In this document: positions 1-12,449 of the stretch, in pieces
Layout: every line of letters begins with the position of its first letter
Position numbering within the stretch: position 1 is the first letter of the stretch
Assembly (NCBI RefSeq): GCF_032362555.1
Contig: NC_083513.1
Location: 6,200,001 to 6,264,000, forward strand
Reading direction: 5' to 3'
DNA: 64,000 bases
Source: Amyelois transitella
Lineage: Eukaryota > Arthropoda > Insecta > Lepidoptera > Pyralidae
Notes under the pieces: model-generated
Told to the model about the DNA's origin: nothing
What the model saw: the letters and a program-made list of their open reading frames with translations, nothing else
Database searches by the model: none
Made by a program: the position numbers and the translations under genes

Positions 1-1723
1 GTTTAACAAAGATACTATCGATAGGCATATCGATAGTTTGTGTTTTTATTTTGTATCCTTTCGCACTTAATTTCCTCGACTTTTTAAAGTGGAGTTGAAA
101 AAGAAATACAGATGTACCTTTCATCCTATGAATATTAGATAATGTTCACGTGATATTTGCGAAATATTGAAACCGCGACTGAAAGTTGTCATACATATGA
201 CTAGCTTTCGCCTGCGTATCTCAAAATTTCATTGAGATCGGTTTAGTACATTTGACGTATTAGACATACAAGCACTCTCACATTTATAATATTATAATAA
301 GAATAAACTCGTGAGTTACGATAAGGATAGAGCCTCAGTGTTGCTTATTTAGGTTTTTTCTTTAAGTTTGGGAGATATATCATTATTAACATTGCTTCTA
401 CGCAGTATTGGCTTAATCATTAACTACTTTTATGTCACATTCAAATGACAGTGTTTATATCCTTTTTACGAGTTTCCTTGATAATTCAATTACGGGCTCA
501 TAAATTGTTTTCGGCACAGAGGGCAAATTTATGACTCTCATCTAAGACTAACTTCGGCCCGTTGATCTGTCTTTTTTAATGAAATTTGAGATTGAATATT
601 TGGTCATAATAGTTTTCCATTTAAAGCATGTTTTCAGAAACTGTACAACAAACAATATTGATTCATTATTAATATTTCAATTCATTCCTTATTAACATTT
701 GTAAAATTCACTTAATGATAAGGAATACGGCATTTGACTGAGTAATTTGCATGGACACAAAGTTACTTTCGTATTCTAACACTCACTTATACATTGATAG
801 GATTAAATACAATTATTTACCAACAGATTATAAAACTTAGATTCGACTGACTTGCTCAGACTTGCTTTTACGACTTTAGGAGTTTAATATAAGAAGAGTA
901 AAAAAAGTCTATAACTTTTTACGGAATGGTAGATTTTATGTTTCTTTTGTATTGGATAAAAGGTTGCTTCCATTAACTTTTATAAACTTAGGTACCTACT
1001 AAGTTTAGTTTTGAATCCTAATTTTCTTATTATATTTTTGTATAGGTATATTCCTAGGTGCATATAAGTTCAGTTAATAGTTCACAGTATTGTTTAATCT
1101 TATCAACCTAAACTACACGGTTAATTTATACACAGATTAATATTAGGTACCGAGTTGCTTATGTCAATAAAGAAACATCAGGTTTTTAATATAGGTACCT
1201 ACTATAAGACGTTTAAGGATTGGTACGTATCTGAAGAAACTGATACAAGTATAATAAGATTGAGGATTATTATTTTGCTCTAATATTGAAGAATTATAAT
1301 GAAATTGTTCGGCATTTCTTTCTAAATTTTAGCGCTGAAATTATACAAAACTTATATTTATTTCACGGTAGTTGCCGACTAAGTTGCCGACGGAACAAAT
1401 TGTCAGAAAGTTAGTCTGCAAAATATTCGAGCTAACCTTTCTATCTTTTCCCAAAGGTTAACCTACAATAAACTTATTCATGTTATTTCATAATCAGGAC
1501 AGGTATTGTTACTTACAATATAACCTCTCTGACTAATAATAAAAAAATGGGTCATTAGATTTATAACAAGATTTTTTGCTCTTTTGTACGCAAGCACTAA
1601 GTTGTTACAAATTCTAGTGTATAGCACTATAGGACTATAGAAACATTGACAAGATTGCCCCTGGGTCAAGAATTTATGTTTTGACCATTCTCAGAGTTTT
1701 TTATTTACCTGATTTTTTTTCAG
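1..1723. other. AT-rich non-coding stretch
   Basis: I see no convincing coding exon, RNA gene or recognisable repeat. Open frames here are short and lack exon-like splice signals. If the candidate exon at 1724-1833 is real, this stretch is intron of that gene. Confidence 0.4.
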
Positions 1724-1833
1724 ATAATTCCAACGCCACGGAGCTTCTAACAAATGGGAACGTCGTGAGGATGAATCCCAGGGGAGACCGGGATAGTGAG
1801 AGACACTTACATATGTGTGATGATAGATTATAA
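1724..1833 (+). CDS. candidate 3'-terminal coding exon of an unrecognised gene (partial)
   Basis: A long T-rich tract ending in TTTTTTTTCAG is followed by about 110 bases that are clearly less AT-rich than their surroundings. Read with one base contributed by an upstream exon, they give about 36 residues ending at TAA 1831-1833, including NSNATELLTNGNVV and RMNPRGDRDSERHLHMC. The other two frames stop early. The peptide is hydrophilic and looks like the cytoplasmic C-terminus of a membrane or signalling protein, but I do not recognise the family. The rest of the gene would lie upstream, outside the window or across a long intron. It may instead be a chance open frame. Confidence 0.4.
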
Positions 1834-2884
1834 GTGAGAAAGTGATATTGCAAATATAGTTATAATTACTATGAAAAAAGAAAAATAATTAGGTATATCC
1901 GTCAATACAAATCACAGATTCAGATAGCTCTTAGGTAAGTTCGAAATGTGTGTTATGGGGTAACTCAACGATACTTTATTTTATAATAAATAAATACTTT
2001 AATATATAGAAGATGTTCTTCCATGTTGGATTTTCGAACTGTATTTTTTTAATTTTTAGTGTTAATTCGGCCTGTGACCTTCAAAACCTTAAATATAATT
2101 GTGTTTGATTCGACTACAACGTGAGCCTGTGAGTGGTAGTAATTAGGTTTTTTATAAATTAATAAATAAAAATAATTCAAGTGTATAAAAGGTGCCCGCA
2201 AGTGCGCTTGCAGCTAGCAGCTAGCTAGGTAAGAATTAGTAGTAATTTTAATATTTGACTAGTCAAGATAATGTAAAAATAAAACATCATAATCATTTGT
2301 TTTACCAAGAACAAAAAAGAAATAACATAACAAGGAAAATATTTAAGTAGTAATCAGAATATAATTATGTGTAAAGAAATCAGTCTAAACAAATATTTTT
2401 CTAAAATTTAAAAAATACCTAAACAGAAAGTATTTATCGAGTCAAAAATGGTAACTATGAAATGGTAATTAAAAGATTTGCTGACATGAAATTGCACTGT
2501 TTTATTCAAATGCGGTAAAATCCTGTTGGACGTAATGTAAATCTACATATAAGTGTATGTTTAGTGAGAAAAAATTTCTTTTTTATAAAATTACCTGCAG
2601 TATTAATATTATTCTACCTCGGCATAAATTATAAAATAAATCAAATAATTACTAATATTTTAAATAACTATTTATCACTACTAAAATAAAAAAATCTATT
2701 TATTTATCACATAAATGATGTTTATTTTTGTAAGTAGTAAGACAATATTACCTACATTAAATGTACAAAGAGCAAACTCATCCAATGATAAAATGTCATG
2801 TAATTTTTCAATAAAATCTGTTGTTGTTTCCTTGTCTGTTTCATTTTGCCATAATACTAGCTTTAGTTTTAAGTTTCACATGAG

Positions 2885-2980
2885 AACTTAGGATTGTGGA
2901 AGAAAGAAGTAAGTATGCAGGGATCGTGGCAAGTGGAAAAATGCAGTCTCCACCTCCGGGAATGCGGCGTGATTTTATTT
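2885..2980 (+). mobile_element. 3'-end fragment of the RTE-like LINE
   Basis: The text GCAGGGATCGTGGCAAGTGG, followed by CTCCGGGAA and GGCGTGATTTTA, is the same 3' terminus found in the longer copies at 3969-6229 and 52337-53335. It is diverged and only about 95 bases long, as expected for an old, strongly 5'-truncated insertion. Confidence 0.65.
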
Positions 2981-3129
2981 ATATATAGTACTAGTATGTA
3001 ATAATAGGACAATGTGTGAAATTTGATGACGTTGTGACGTGAGGTTAAATGCATTCAAAGAACAGGATTATTCAAGAGAATAAGTAGGTCGTTACCTGAC
3101 GTTTGTTCTGGTTCCGTCAGTGTATAACC

Positions 3130-3420
3130 ACAATCAAGGAGTACGTTAAGTCAGAAGGCGGACCCCGAACCCTGAAACACTTCTGTGGAGGGTGCTACCG
3201 AGTACACGTAGAGATGAGAGAGACGGAGTATGTTATATAAATTCCAGGGAGCATCTCTTGCCTGACCTCGACTTAATACCAAAACCACTTGGTGGATTCC
3301 AACGTTAACCGCGTGGGTGTCAGGACCGATCTCACTCAGTTCTAGGGCGGTTCTCGACTCTGCCATTCTCCATGGACTGTCAGAGGATCATCCTGCCATT
3401 CAAATCTAGTACTTCACAGT
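3130..3420. repeat. GC-richer repeat-like patch, family unknown
   Basis: The motif CTGTGGAGGGTGCTACCGAG and its surroundings resemble the patch at about 25585-25655 (CAGTGGAGGGTGCAGCC followed by a CAGACAATGAAAGAC-like stretch). An antisense frame of 71 codons crosses it but has no family resemblance, so I treat it as a decayed transposable-element fragment. Confidence 0.35.
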
Positions 3421-3955
3421 ATAACGGAGACCAATAGCGACATGGAATAAAGAAATGCATGAAAGGCGTTTAGCACGGGCCAGGCAGTAGATTTTTAAAG
3501 GATAACCTAGCTGTATTATTACCCAGTGAAGTTGCAAAATACTTAACTAAATATGGTAAGTAGGTATGTAGTTACAGCAAGTAAAGTAACAACTAGTTAC
3601 CGTGTAACTCAACTTCGACAAGTTATCTCTTCCAATTTATCTAGGGCCTGCTCTACTAACCACAACATACGATGTTATCAAGATCTAATTAAGACTTCGA
3701 AAGGTTAGCGTTCATACTACATGTATTCTTTCTCAGCAAGTGTTGAAAGAGTTTTTTTTCCATTCTACACACAATGTCTTTTTGATTTTAATCTTAATAT
3801 AAAAAATAATCAACACATTGAAATTGCTGAACATAATTAGCTAAAATTTGTGGCACATACAGGCAACGTACCTAAAACTTGGCATTATTGTCGATTGACT
3901 CTTTGGTAACTAATCTAACATTCTTATTAAATTATTTTAACAGATTTTAAACATT

Positions 3956-3968
3956 TTATTTTTTTAAT
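3956..3968. repeat. target-site duplication of the LINE at 3969-6229 (3' side)
   Basis: TTATTTTTTTAAT at 3956-3968 is repeated exactly at 6230-6242 on the other side of the element. This fixes both insertion boundaries. Confidence 0.8.
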
Positions 3969-6229
3969 ACATACATACATACATAAAATCACGCCTCTTT
4001 CCCGGAGGGGTAGGCAGAGACTACCTCTTTCCACTTGCCACGATCTCTGCATACTTCTTTCGCTTCGTCCACATTCATAACTCTCTTCATACAAGCTCGG
4101 CGGTTTCGGGTACTTTTGACCTGACCCTTTACCAGGACGTCCTTAATTTGATCAAGATACGTTCGTCTAGGTCTTCCCACTCCGACCTTTCCCTCCACAC
4201 TCTCCTTGTATATCTGCTTAGTCAACCTGCTTTCATTCATCCTCTCCACATGACCGAACCATCTTAACATACCCTTTTCTATTCCTGTAACTACATCTTC
4301 TTTCACATCACAACATTCCCTTATCACGCTGTTCCTTATCCTGTCACTCAATTTCACACCCATCATACTCCTTAACGCTCTCATTTCCACTGCATTTATT
4401 CTGCTTTCATGCTTCTTTTGCCATACCCAACTTTCACTCCCATACATTAATGTCGGGACCAACACGCCCCTGTGCACAGCCAGTCGAGCCTTTTTGGATA
4501 GTTTCTGACTGCTCATAAAGGCATGCAAAGCTCCATTCACCATGTTCCCCGCGTTCACTCTCCTTTCAATATCACTATCATACTTGCCATCTGATGTAAA
4601 CTTTGATCCTAGATATACAAACTCTTTCACTTGCTCCACTTTTTCTCCTCCAATCAAAATATTACATGCTGTCATTTCTTTCTCCATTTCAAAAACCAGT
4701 GTTTTAGTTTTACTTACGTTCACTTTCATTCCTTTCTCTTTTAAAGCTTCATGCATACAGTTTACCATCTCCTGTAACTCCTCCGCTGATGACGCCAGTA
4801 TAACCTGATCGTCGGCATAGAGCAGACATTTGACGAGTAACTCATTCATCCTTAATCCACTTTTAGACTCTTTCAAATCTGTCAAACAGCTATCCATAAA
4901 TAGGTTGAACAGCCACGGTGACGCAACACATCCTTGCCTAACGCCTTTCTCAATCTTAAACCACTCAGTGTGCGCTCCGTTTATCCTGACACAAGCACTC
5001 GAATCCTCATATAAGGATTTCAGTGCTCGTATTAAGAGACTGCTCACCCCATGCATACTCGTAGAAAGTGCTGACCACAATTCATTCCTCTCAACTCTGT
5101 CATAGGCCTTTTCCAGATCTACGAATGTGCAATAGACTTTTTGACTCTTGGCCAAAAACTTTTCGGCTATGCACCGCAAGGAAAAGACCTGATCAGTACA
5201 TCCCATTCCCTTTCGAAATCCCGCTTGAGCATCCCATATTTTGTCATCAGTTTCATTCCTGACTCTATTAATCAATACCTTAGCATACAATTTGCCGACG
5301 ACGCTAAGCAGGCTTATACCACGATAATTTTTGCAGTCCAGCTGTGACCCTTTTCCTTTGTAAAGTGGCACGATAACAGCCTTACACCAATCTTTTGGTA
5401 CTCGGCCGCTTCTCCAACACAAATTGAAAAGGCAGTACAACTGACTAGCTACTACGCCTTTTCCTGCTTTAAGCATCTCGACCGACACTCTATCACACCC
5501 AGCAGCCTTTCCCGCTTTCATACTCTTAAGTGCTTCCACAATTTCGAACATTTCAATTTCGCCTTCCATCTCATTCTCTTTTTCTTCGCTATAGCAGAAA
5601 TCTTTCTTATTTCCTTCCTTTTTTTCAAATAAACTTTCAAAATAGTCCTTCCATATCTTTAGTACACATTCTTCTCCTTTCACAACGCTACCATCCTGGC
5701 ATCTGATCCTAGTCAGCTCTCTGGTTATAGTATTTCCTCGGGCTGACCTTACGGATTTCCAGAATACTTTCAGATTTGACTGAAAGTCTTCTGATAGCCT
5801 TTTATCAAAATCCTCTTTATACTCTTCTTTCTTTCTAATCACAGCTTTCTTAACCAAATCTTTCATTTTCTTATATTCCTTACGTGCTTCATTCACATCT
5901 TCATCTATAACCTCTTGCATTCTTAAGTTAGCTTTTGCTGCTAACAAATCCAGCCATGCTTTCTTCTTTAATCGCACAAGTTCTTGCACATCTTTACTCA
6001 TCCACGCATTTTTGTGATTTTTTCCTTTCCTTCTTCTACTTACACCACACACTTCAACAGCTACTTTCACAATTCTTTCTTTAAATTCCTTCCATCCATC
6101 TTCAATATCGCTCATTTCCTCTAAATCTTCAAATTCATCCTTCAGTCTATTAATACTTCTTACCTACATCCATATCTTGCAAATTTTCTACTTTTACTCT
6201 TTCCAAAGCGCTGGTTTGCTCCCTTACCC
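3969..6229 (-). mobile_element. RTE-like non-LTR retrotransposon, 5'-truncated young copy
   Basis: The copy runs from the linker upstream of the reverse transcriptase to the 3' end and is flanked by an exact 13-bp duplication. It ends in a tetranucleotide microsatellite (ATAC repeats as written on +, about 3967-3983) rather than poly(A), as is usual for RTE-type elements. The apurinic-type endonuclease expected upstream of the RT is absent, so it cannot be a complete autonomous element. The RT frame has no stops, and the part shared with the copy at 52337-53335 is almost identical, so the insertion is recent. RTE-like is my best clade guess; a related clade is possible. Confidence 0.85.
3989..6115 (-). 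CDS. reverse transcriptase of RTE-like LINE (708 aa, endonuclease lost)
   Basis: The protein would copy element RNA into DNA at a nicked target. RT motifs are in order: FVDLEKAYD (motif A, about 331-339), GVRQGCVASPWLFNLF (about 391-406) and LLYADD with the catalytic YADD at 433-436. After these come VKEFVYLGS and a long C-terminal region with VPTLMYGSESWVW and MLRWFGHVERMN, seen in RTE-like elements. The N-terminal 200 residues are lysine/glutamate-rich linker. The Met at 6113-6115 is only the first in-frame Met: coding similarity continues upstream to about 6229 (VRSINRLKDEFEDLEE), broken by a frameshift near 6162. The true frame therefore began further 5' in a full-length element. Codon usage is GC-richer than the flanks. 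Confidence 0.9.
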   Translation of the reverse strand: MSDIEDGWKEFKERIVKVAVEVCGVSRRRKGKNHKNAWMSKDVQELVRLKKKAWLDLLAAKANLRMQEVIDEDVNEARKEYKKMKDLVKKAVIRKKEEYKEDFDKRLSEDFQSNLKVFWKSVRSARGNTITRELTRIRCQDGSVVKGEECVLKIWKDYFESLFEKKEGNKKDFCYSEEKENEMEGEIEMFEIVEALKSMKAGKAAGCDRVSVEMLKAGKGVVASQLYCLFNLCWRSGRVPKDWCKAVIVPLYKGKGSQLDCKNYRGISLLSVVGKLYAKVLINRVRNETDDKIWDAQAGFRKGMGCTDQVFSLRCIAEKFLAKSQKVYCTFVDLEKAYDRVERNELWSALSTSMHGVSSLLIRALKSLYEDSSACVRINGAHTEWFKIEKGVRQGCVASPWLFNLFMDSCLTDLKESKSGLRMNELLVKCLLYADDQVILASSAEELQEMVNCMHEALKEKGMKVNVSKTKTLVFEMEKEMTACNILIGGEKVEQVKEFVYLGSKFTSDGKYDSDIERRVNAGNMVNGALHAFMSSQKLSKKARLAVHRGVLVPTLMYGSESWVWQKKHESRINAVEMRALRSMMGVKLSDRIRNSVIRECCDVKEDVVTGIEKGMLRWFGHVERMNESRLTKQIYKESVEGKVGVGRPRRTYLDQIKDVLVKGQVKSTRNRRACMKRVMNVDEAKEVCRDRGKWKEVVSAYPSGKEA

Positions 6230-6242
6230 TTATTTTTTTAAT
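6230..6242. repeat. target-site duplication of the LINE at 3969-6229 (5' side)
   Basis: Exact copy of the 13 bases at 3956-3968. Confidence 0.8.
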
Positions 6243-6366
6243 TTCTGCATGAAATTAATCCCACTTGCCAGTGCACTAGAGTTATTTTTTGTAAATATAG
6301 TTTACACATTCCGCCTTTGCAGATCACAGTGCAAAGAACCAAACTAATAATATGAGTGTGAATATT

Positions 6367-6432
6367 TATTCTCGCTGAGAATCGAACCCATTATCTTATG
6401 GCAGAAAAACGTAATACTGTGCCGTAAGAATA
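6367..6432 (-). tRNA. tRNA-like remnant (pseudo-tRNA or SINE head)
   Basis: On the minus strand the 66 bases carry a good internal B-box (GGGTTCGATTCTC), an A-box-like stretch (CGGCACAGTATTACG) and ends that can pair as an acceptor stem (TATTCTT with GAGAATA). The anticodon arm pairs poorly, so I do not assign an isotype. A functional tRNA is unlikely; a tRNA-derived SINE head or pseudogene fits better. Confidence 0.35.
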
Positions 6433-7357
6433 GAGTAAAAGAGAAAGACTAACAAATATAAGCAGTAAACTCATATCATTATTATCCACAATCTTCTATA
6501 AATAAAACAGGCGGTCTTTCGTAATGAGAAAACACAAATAGAAATGGTTCAGCTAAACTGCTCTCAGGAACAACGTCTTTAGCTGGTAAAAGAAAAACTT
6601 ATTAAAGTCATCTTCACAGTTCTTTGTGTCAAAGGTCTTATACACAATAAAAGACTTAGGTGCACGTATGATTGCGTTTCGCGGGTCATTTTTTTCATAT
6701 ACTAGCGACCCATCCCGGCTTCGCATGGGCTTCCTCAGAAAACCCTCTTCCAAACATTTCAAACAGGCCCATATCCATCCACAATTTTCCGATATTTCCG
6801 CTACATACTTACAGATAGAAAAATCAGGAGGACTTTATAATAGATAATGAAGTGTTGAAATAAATATCTTTTCAATTATAACAGAAAGAAAATCAACATA
6901 ACGTCAGCAGAACAAATATCTGAAAGATCATTGTTCAAATATATTTTTATTTTCAGATTTTGTTATTCAATTATTTTAACGTGTTTGATGAGAGTATAAT
7001 TGAAGAGCTTTCTTAAATATACAGAACGAATAAATGATTTTCTCTAAATTAATACAGGTATAGTATAAGTTAGTTCATACATGTAAGGTTTTGATTCCGT
7101 GAACAAAACTTCGCGCCTAAACATTGCCTAAGCTTAACTAGATGCAGTTATTACACCCTCTTCTCTCGAGTAATAGTAGTTACTTTTACCAACGAAACAA
7201 ACTAGGTAGTAAGTCCAACTATTGCAAAAGTGAAAGTGGGTTAGTTTGGTTCAATTATTTTTATTTTTCTTTTTATCTTCTAGAAAATTAGAATTTAGGA
7301 GGATACTAGGGCCAAACTGGAGAAAAGGTAAGGAAACAACATGAGTATATTATCACA

Positions 7358-7480
7358 TCCATATAACTTGCGGGGCAGACAGAACCCACAGTCTTGAAAT
7401 AGACTGAAAAGCTACGTTCAGCTGTATGGTTTACTGATGGAATTTTTATACAAATAGTGACAGGTTGTCATCATCATCAT
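7358..7480 (-). mobile_element. SINE-A fragment
   Basis: GCGGGGCAGACAGAACCCA, then CACAGTCTTG, an AGCTACGTTCAGCTG block and AGTGACAGGTTG, match the order of blocks in the better copies at 14013-14260 and 44515-44770. Confidence 0.6.
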
Positions 7481-8727
7481 GCAATCTATCGCCGACAAGA
7501 AAAAATTAATTCAATTACAAAAAAACAAAAATTATGTTGCCAGATGGACTACTAAACTATCAGAGGCAAATAGAGATTCGATTTCGATTAAATTGCGAAG
7601 CGAGCAAAGACACCTGCAGAAGCTTGTTTATACATAAATCACAGAACCTTGTATAGCGGGGTGTTCGAAAATTTACTATAATAAATCACCCATGTATTGT
7701 TTAGGCTGTCACGCGTCGCTGGTATTCTGTAGGGTAATTTGAGTTGAGTTCATTCAAAATCAATAACAATTAATAGTAATATATACGTACCATTTTATTA
7801 AGAAAAAGCGACATAAAGGATAGATTTCGACGGCTCTTGAATCAGATTGAAATTGATTTTATTATTTACTTTTTATTAAGTGTAGTCATGTGTTTGGTCG
7901 ACTATAAAATAGTATTCCTAAATCGCAACCTTCTTGCCATTTCTGGGGGCATCATGGGAATCGCAAGGTTTTCACCTTAAAATGATGTTGAAATGTAGAA
8001 AAAAAATTAAATTTAAATTGATAAAAATAATTTTATATTTAAATTTTGATTAAAGTGTAAATATTTAAATTTCATTACAAATAAAGTTTAATGTTTCAAT
8101 CAAAAAATCAACAAACATTAATCAAAGATTAATTTTTGATGATTTTTAAGTTTATTTAAGTGCAATAATATGCTAAACCTAGACTGCTGTGCAGAATATT
8201 TCATCCAGGCAGTGACCCCGACAAGGTTTTGCTCACCGTAAAAAAAGTTAATTAAATTCCATATTCTATGAAAGCTCCACGTAAATAAAGTAACCACGAG
8301 TAAACACATTTATAAAACTATTTATGTGATTAAAATATAATAAAAATAAATATCGACCTGAGATAGTTAGATATAACAAACTTTTGGGTGTCTACATACA
8401 AACGCATCTATATAACATCGCCTACTACGATATTCATGGTAAGGATTGATGAAAACATTGGTCCTATTCTTAAGTGCCGGAAACCTAACGGCACTGTATG
8501 TATGCTCATATATTCATACAAAAGTACTTTTTCTCTAGTTTTCTTATACCCAAGCTAGTAGCCGGCAGCCCAATGGCTTAATTATAATTATTCTCGATGA
8601 CACTGGACTATAGATACGGCGGCGGCGGCGATCAAAGTGATAATCCAGAAATTAAATATTTAATACGCTAATAAATGTGTAAAATAAAATGGTGTTGAGA
8701 TTGAAAACTAATTTTTTTTTAATATAT

Positions 8728-8800
8728 ATACGTAGGTCTTTATTCCTCACAGGGTAGACAGACCCAAATAGTCTGGGAAAGACTTGCACTTACGCTTTTC
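8728..8800 (-). mobile_element. SINE-A 3'-end fragment
   Basis: CACAGGGTAGACAGACCCAA, preceded by an ATATACGTAGGTC tail, corresponds to the 3' terminal block of SINE-A. Confidence 0.45.
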
Positions 8801-10437
8801 TTTTTAATTTCTTTACAAGATTTAATTTAATATCGAATAGTACTCGGTGCGATTAGAGGCAAGCCTCGATTGGTTTACAGATACTACTTTAATTTAGTTA
8901 CGCGCATTCCATTGTTCCAAGTAATTGCTCCAAATGTACCTTTAAAACGTGCCTCTGGAGGAAAATTCCGAGTCCTTGCCCTGACCTTGCATAGAGACTA
9001 AAGATTGTTTCTTGATTTCTTTGGTGTTTTGGTCTAATAAATTATAGGCAGTTTAGATGTGCTTTGCTTGGAAGAGAACCTCTGAGAAAAATGCGAAGAC
9101 TTTTATTATTAAATATCTGTCAAATTAATTATCAATCAGTTATCAAATTGATCAAAAGGCACTCCCAGGTCTCCTTCTTAGCGAGATTAGAATGTAACCG
9201 AGTTTAACGCTAGGAGTACGCAGAATCAGGTATTATTATAAAATAACTTTTGTTCAAATCTGTATAACATATGAAATAAACGTTATGAGGTCACAAAAGT
9301 CTGGATTTTATCCAACATCACTTTGCTAAATTCTATTCAAATACTGCTTAGTTAAAGCAATTCTTAATCACAAAATCTTTGTTTTCAACCATAATAATAT
9401 ACATAGTAAATAAACAGATAACAAAGATAACTTTTTGTAATAAAATGTGTTATTGTCTTAAACAGGCAATTTATTTATTATTTCCAATATACCAAGAAAT
9501 ATTAATACCTATTAAGGTTTATGCGACCAATTTAGATTTCCACCTACTCGATAAAGTCGGTCTATTTCTAGGCTAGTCAGTGAGATTATCATACAGATTA
9601 ACACAACAAAACAATTGCTGAAACAAGTTTCACGTGAAAATAGCTACCATTTGTTCGTACAATTTTCCGCGACAGCTTCATTCCGCCCCGCTGAATTCTG
9701 TCTTTAGGTGTTGAACTTTCTGAGTTATTAATGCGAAGAACTTAGTGAGTAGTACATACTGCCTAACCTACATATTTATATCAGAACACATGTTCGTGTA
9801 TTAAAAAACTTGATGTTTATTAATATGAACATATTTTTCTGAGTTTAAATAGCCAAAACAAATTTGCATATTTTTTAAACACAATGTACAATTGTACAGT
9901 ATAGCCACACTTTTCTATGTATTTTATTATTATTGTAGCCAAAATATACGAAAGCCCAGCTTTTTTACCTGGAGTGTGATACTAAAGTTTGTTGGTTTAC
10001 GACCAGATTTTGTCATTTTAATTTCGAAGTGTTGTACCAAAAAGTTTTAAGTAGGTTCCCGTTATCGCTTGCTTAATTTATGACTTGAACTTGAAATTAT
10101 ACCTCTGTATTTGTTAGCGACGTTGTGAAGTTTCAGGAAAGTGGCCACTTGTTGTTTTGGTTATTTATTAGTTACTTATCTAAGAGTTGTCAAAACATTA
10201 AACAGTTAAGACTTTTATCATCTATAAGTAGTATACACAAGATGATTTGTACTTAGTTGCTTGTACTACAGAATAAGAATACATTTCCCGAAATTACAAA
10301 ACAAGCAAGAACAATTTAAGGGCTAGCTAAATTATATTGTATATATAATTGAAAATAGTAGATATAGCACACTCTTCTATGATGCGGTGTCTCACAGCAT
10401 TGACATTTTGCACGATTTATGCATCTTACGCTTTGCA

Positions 10438-10467
10438 AAAAGGCGTGATTTTATTTATGTATGTACG
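10438..10467 (+). mobile_element. tail-only scrap of the LINE 3' end
   Basis: AGGCGTGATTTTATTTATGT, followed by ATGTA, equals the last bases and microsatellite of the LINE. It is probably an extremely 5'-truncated insertion. Confidence 0.4.
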
Positions 10468-12449
10468 CTTTGCACTGATAAGTTTCACTCAATGTATATG
10501 CCTGGCTCATGCTTTCCACTGGATTTTTCTTCCATTCTAACTGTCTTTTCCTTTGTCATTACTACAAGGTCAATACCTCGGTTGAGGGGCGTAATTTTTT
10601 TGAGAAATCTAACAGCTAGATATGCTGAAAAATAATGTTCAAACTTTTCCAGACACTCTCCTTCGTCTTAATTTACATATTATGAGAACAATATCTACTG
10701 CCAAAAAATGGAAAAACACGGTAAATTATGTTCTAAATTCAGTTTTCCAATGAACTATTCGGAAATTCTTGTGCACATAATGGCATGATGCCAGCTATGT
10801 TTGTGTGAATGGAAATTAATAGAACTTGAGCCATTTGGACAAAAGCTATCTGGCAACTTGAATTGCCTACATACTTCGTATCTGTGATGTTGTAAAGTAA
10901 GCCGATACTTTGAAATGTAGGTATCTCCTAGCTAAAAATTCTGTTTGAATAGAAATATAATAAGTTGTAAGTTACTTTTCTGCAAGATAAAAGGTAAATA
11001 ACAATTTTCTGATTAAAAAGAATGGTCATCAATTATCTAAGAAATATTTAGTTACAAATACATTTAGGCCTAAAAATTTACTGAACTATTTTGGAAAGAC
11101 CTTACCGCTTTTTTATGTATATTGTTTCCATTATGTTCTTATTTTCGCATGTACATATTTGCAACAAGAACTCTCCTTGTCACGCGCATCGTTATTGACT
11201 CATCAGCTTTTCTACTCCCGCCTGTAGGAAGACTAGAAGTTTTGTTCATTTTTTTGTAGACCTAGTTAAACTCACAGTTCACAATTTTCCACTAAGTCTC
11301 AGAACAACAATCTTCAAGTAATTAAAACTTCACAAAATTCTGAGTCATTTGCCATTCATTTGTGGTCACAAAAGAGCTTTTTAATTATACTCATGCGCCA
11401 AGGCTCTTTGTAAAACGAATTTTTGATGTAGGTTCACTTGTCGTTTACTTTAACACAGCTTTGTTTTACCACAATGAAACGACAGACATAAAAGAGCAAA
11501 CAATGCATTATGTACAGTTCATTAAATTAAGCAAATTTTATTCAAAAGTTATGGCAATATTGTTTTTTCAGTGTCTACCTAGAAAAATAACTAATCTAAG
11601 TGGTCAAGATAGAAAACTAAAGCCAGTCAATGAAATCATTTGAATCACATACAAAACGAGACGATGTTTTGGTAAACTAATAGGTGGACTAATTTACATA
11701 CCTTAGTAAGAATATTTACATTTTTTAATTCAAAATATATTGAAGACTATTTTAGTGTTTTTAAAAAACTAAGGGCCAAAATGTATCTACATTAAACTTA
11801 AACCCATTCAAGGATAGATTTTACCATACTTTTTATACTAACAAGTTAACCAAAAGAAGTTTACGAAGGACTGCAAATAAATTCGCCTTTCTCGTCACAC
11901 AGTTCCCGGCTGCACGCATGCATACTCGTACATAGCTTTGAAAATAATTTGAAAGTTAATTAAATTTATGTTTCGCTGATTCCTATCTATCTCGTAGGTC
12001 GATATGAGTGATGTAGTATGTACGCAATTATACACGCAAACTCAAACACAAACTCATACTCTAAAAGAAGAATTACGTATATCAAGAAAAGTTTTTGTTT
12101 TTAAAAGCGTAATATTTTTGCTCGTTAGAAGCCTAGCGTTGATAATTATAAAGCTTTAAACAATAAATCTGCTTAGAATACAAAATTTAAAATAGAACTT
12201 CTTAAAAAGTGAAAATAAAGGCACGCATACAATTTATAAAACTTTAGTAATAGCCAGCCATGCGGAAATTGAAAAATCCTTTTGTAGTCAGCAGCAAAAC
12301 GTTTATCAAGAGATAGAGATGAATCCGCACAAGTAGAATAGAAAGAACAAAAACATACGTACGGTCGCGTTCATAATTGCAGTCATAGTTCGCAAAACTT
12401 TATAGCTTGCAGTCACTGCTGTCACTCACACATTCACACAAATAACACA

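Larger units (their letters stand above)
1834..3955. other. non-coding stretch with repeat fragments
   Basis: This holds a short 3' fragment of the LINE (about 2885-2980) and a GC-richer repeat-like patch at about 3130-3420. The patch contains GTGGAGGGTGC, as does a related patch at about 25585-25655. I see no gene. Confidence 0.4.
6243..12444. other. gene desert with scattered short repeats
   Basis: No gene is supported. It contains a tRNA-like remnant (6367-6432), SINE-A fragments (7358-7480, 8728-8800), a tail-only LINE scrap (10438-10467) and a (CGG)-rich short repeat near 8619-8630. A fragment near 6700-6730 (ACTAGCGACCCATCCCGGCT) resembles the end of the element at 47604-48255. The remaining open frames are under about 95 codons and AT-rich, without family features. 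Confidence 0.5.

Noticed and set aside
3151..3366. 71-codon frame on -
   Set aside because: It lies in a patch related to another intronic patch (25585-25660), so it is more likely transposable-element debris than a gene.
4542..5347. Open frames on + across the LINE (64-91 codons)
   Set aside because: They are antisense shadows of the reverse-transcriptase frame; the same peptide recurs antisense to the second LINE copy at 52474-52740.
6367..6432. Functional tRNA gene
   Set aside because: The B-box is good, but the anticodon and D arms pair poorly, so I list it only as a tRNA-like remnant.
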